Positions 62,436-64,000 of a stretch of 64,000 nt of DNA are shown here, one piece after another (position 1 is the first letter of the stretch; every line of letters begins with the position of its first letter). The DNA comes from Pseudonocardiaceae bacterium (GTDB lineage Bacteria > Actinomycetota > Actinomycetes > Mycobacteriales > Pseudonocardiaceae): assembly GCA_009379845.1 (NCBI GenBank), contig WHSZ01000029.1:1-64000 (forward strand). Direction: 5' to 3'. The notes beneath the pieces were generated by a model. That model was given only the letters and a program-made list of their open reading frames with translations, was not told the origin of the DNA and did no database searches. A program made the translations under genes and the position numbers.

Positions 62436-63197
62436 TTACTGCTGGTAGTAGTAGTGCCGGTGTTTTCCGGTGCGGTGTGCGACCCAGTGGTCGCTGCCCT
62501 GTTCGCGGCACCACGACGGGAAGTCGTCGCCGGGTCGGCCTCCTGCGTCGTAGCGCAGCCAATCGCGTAACAGTGACCACAGCTCCTTTAGCTCGTCGCG
62601 TTGTGCCGGGTCGATGGCTCCGGCCGGGGCCTGATCCACGATCGCGACCGCCGCGCACAGTTGGAGTACACATTCGACGAGAGCCCCGTTCACGAGGCCC
62701 CGGCCCTCGTCCAGGTGGTGGGTAGCGAAGTCGATGAGGCCCAGACGAAACGCCAGGAGTTTCCGCCACCACCGCGGCTCGCCGGTGACCGAAATCCCGT
62801 AGGTGATGGCGCCAGCCGTCGCGCTGCCGCCGATCCGGTCGTACTCGCTGTACATCTCCAGCTGCTCGTTGTCGGTGGTGCGGGTTTGCATCGCCCACCA
62901 CAGCACCTGGGGGTCGGTGATGTGCTCCTGCACGTACGGTCGAAGCACTCGCGTGATCAGCGGCTCACGCAGTTTCATGCGGGTGTTCCTCCGGGGGCCG
63001 TCACGGCGTTCGTAGGCCCGGAACACGGCTTCTGCCAGGCGATCGCGATCATCGACAGATTGCACCGCGTGGAGCAGGTCGGAGAGAACTGCCAGCGAGT
63101 GGGGGCGGTATCCCTCGCGCTCCGCACCGAGGTAGCGCAACCAGCGTGTGCGAACGTCCGAGCGCATGCGATTACTCTGCCAGACCAAGACCCGCAC
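62436..63197 (-). CDS. Hypothetical protein, helical
   Basis: A 253-aa mostly helical protein with many Trp and Arg residues (DPQVLWWAMQTRTTDNEQLE, GEPRWWRKLLAFRLGLIDFA) and a His/Tyr-rich C-terminus (KHRHYYYQQ). I do not recognise a family. The GTG at 63197 with GAGGG upstream is chosen; an ATG at 63167 is also possible. The open frame continues far upstream through an unrelated DUF2637-like segment, which I treat as separate. Possibly part of an old integrative element. Confidence 0.55.
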   Translation of the reverse strand: MRVLVWQSNRMRSDVRTRWLRYLGAEREGYRPHSLAVLSDLLHAVQSVDDRDRLAEAVFRAYERRDGPRRNTRMKLREPLITRVLRPYVQEHITDPQVLWWAMQTRTTDNEQLEMYSEYDRIGGSATAGAITYGISVTGEPRWWRKLLAFRLGLIDFATHHLDEGRGLVNGALVECVLQLCAAVAIVDQAPAGAIDPAQRDELKELWSLLRDWLRYDAGGRPGDDFPSWCREQGSDHWVAHRTGKHRHYYYQQ

Positions 63198-63287
63198 GTG
63201 CCCTCGGTCGGCTGTGGGTATCGGGGCGTAGGGCCGATGCCGCCAAGCCGACCACCCGCCGCTGTCGCGGTGATCATGCCCGGTTTT

Positions 63288-63410
63288 CCATAGCTCGACT
63301 GTGGCCGTGAGCAACATGCCGTCCACGATCAGCGGCCAGATCGCCGCCGTGATCTCATCCGCCCCGAACCGCAGCGCGAACTCGCGCCCATGCCGATAGG
63401 AGGCGTGGGC
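63288..63410 (-). pseudogene. DUF2637-like fragment
   Basis: A minus-strand stretch reads ASYRHGREFALRFGADEITA, then AIWPLIVDGMLLTATVELW, which has the DUF2637 pattern (S-Y-x-H … P-L-x-V-D-G-M) of membrane proteins common on actinobacterial plasmids and integrative elements. The N-terminal helix and start are missing, and the frame runs on into the downstream hypothetical gene. A trace of a past mobile element. Confidence 0.5.
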
Positions 63411-63537
63411 CGCGGCCGCCTCCCTTCCGGGGGCAGCGGCCGGATAGACCGTGTGCCAGGGGACAAATCGCCGATTTTTCCAGCGGATTGGTAGCCCGCC
63501 GACGTGCCCAGGGGAGAACAATGAGAAGGTAGCGCTC

Positions 63538-64000
63538 GTGACCGATGATTCTGTTGGGAGTATCGGGGAAACCGGAACGGACGCGGGCGAGGGCCGGTTT
63601 CGGCTGCGGTTCGGCCGGAAGCTGCGCATCACCTTCAGCAAATTCGTGGCGACGTCCCTGCTCGCGATGATCAGCAGCCACCTGATGGTCGCACTGCTGT
63701 ACTGGACGCACTGGACCACCGCGGGCGTGGCGCTGACGATCAGTTACGCGGCCGGTGTGGCGGTAAACTACTTCGGCAACCGGCGCTGGACGTGGGGGCG
63801 GCGCGGGCGCGCCAAGTTCCGCACCGAGGTGTTGCCTTACCTCGCCGTTATCGGGCTGTACGGTGCCGCCACCGTTGGGGTCAGCAAGCTGCTGCACATG
63901 TGGGTCGGGCCGATGGTCGACGGCACCGCGTTCCGCGGTATCGCCCTGAACGCCTGTGTGCTGGTGGCGAACGCGCTCCTGCTGATACCGAAGTTCGTCG
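63538..64000 (+). CDS. GtrA-like membrane protein (cut by window end)
   Basis: The first 154 codons of a GtrA family protein, which runs off the window. After a ~25-residue hydrophilic N-terminus, RITFSKFVATSLLAMISSHL starts the first helix; the family motif ISYAAGVAVNYFGNRRWTWG, with the FxxNRxWTF-like block, is near residue 80. GtrA proteins are linked to flipping of polyprenyl-linked sugars in cell-wall polysaccharide synthesis. GTG start at 63538; an ATG seven bases earlier is closed by a stop after three codons. Divergent from the hypothetical gene. Confidence 0.85.
   Translation, partial: MTDDSVGSIGETGTDAGEGRFRLRFGRKLRITFSKFVATSLLAMISSHLMVALLYWTHWTTAGVALTISYAAGVAVNYFGNRRWTWGRRGRAKFRTEVLPYLAVIGLYGAATVGVSKLLHMWVGPMVDGTAFRGIALNACVLVANALLLIPKFV

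Overview
The window is high-GC actinobacterial chromosome. Translation starts are often GTG, genes in operons commonly overlap by 4 bp, and the order rRNA – HAD phosphatase – tlyA – nadK – recN – steA – mctB/steB – pyrG – Nudix – xerD – parA – scpA – scpB – rluB-like – cmk – der matches a block well known from Mycobacterium and relatives. The family content (mpaB-type oxygenase, Mrp antiporter, CGNR regulator, SPW membrane protein) suits a Pseudonocardiales-like organism, but the species cannot be named from the sequence alone.

Layout. (1) 1–29.3 kb is conserved core. It starts at the 3' end of an rRNA operon (5S rRNA plus a strong hairpin) and runs through tRNA modification, NAD, DNA repair, cell-division, CTP synthesis and chromosome-segregation genes. 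One gene in this block, a DUF1707/TM2 protein, is broken by two frameshifts. A K+/H+ antiporter pair (khtU/khtT type) and a complete seven-gene Mrp Na+/H+ antiporter operon sit between the rluB-like gene and cmk. (2) A tRNA-Pro(GGG) at 29.2 kb is followed directly by an IS481-type insertion sequence, which marks the change from core to accessory DNA. (3) 31–44.6 kb is a mosaic of small catabolic and regulatory modules: an RpiR/MetE-like/metallo-hydrolase operon, haloacid dehalogenase, SnoaL and ABM proteins, a MarR/flavoprotein pair, a LysR/metallo-hydrolase/MFS module, an alpha/beta hydrolase and a CGNR regulator. (4) 44.7–60.4 kb is a quaternary-amine island and the most interesting part of the window. 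(5) 60.4–64 kb holds regulator and DUF2637 remnants, small envelope proteins and the start of a GtrA-like gene cut by the window end.

The quaternary-amine island has three modules. Module A (44.7–51.7 kb, plus strand) is an RpiR regulator, an Opu-type betaine ABC importer, an ornithine-cyclodeaminase homologue and a histidine-ammonia-lyase-fold protein in which the Ala-Ser-Gly triad that makes the MIO cofactor has become Cys-Ala-Gly. An MIO-less lyase beside a betaine importer suggests elimination of trimethylamine from an imported amino-acid betaine such as ergothioneine or hercynine. Module B (51.8–56.8 kb) is a carnitine-to-glycine-betaine pathway (cdhC, cdhA, cdhB) with a regulator that fuses XRE and TetR DNA-binding domains and a divergent BCCT transporter. 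Module C (56.8–60.4 kb, minus strand) is a 2-oxoglutarate/Fe(II)-type dioxygenase, a SAM methyltransferase and a full-length choline/carnitine O-acyltransferase in one operon. That set could hydroxylate, methylate and acylate a small amine, and I do not recognise it as a described pathway.
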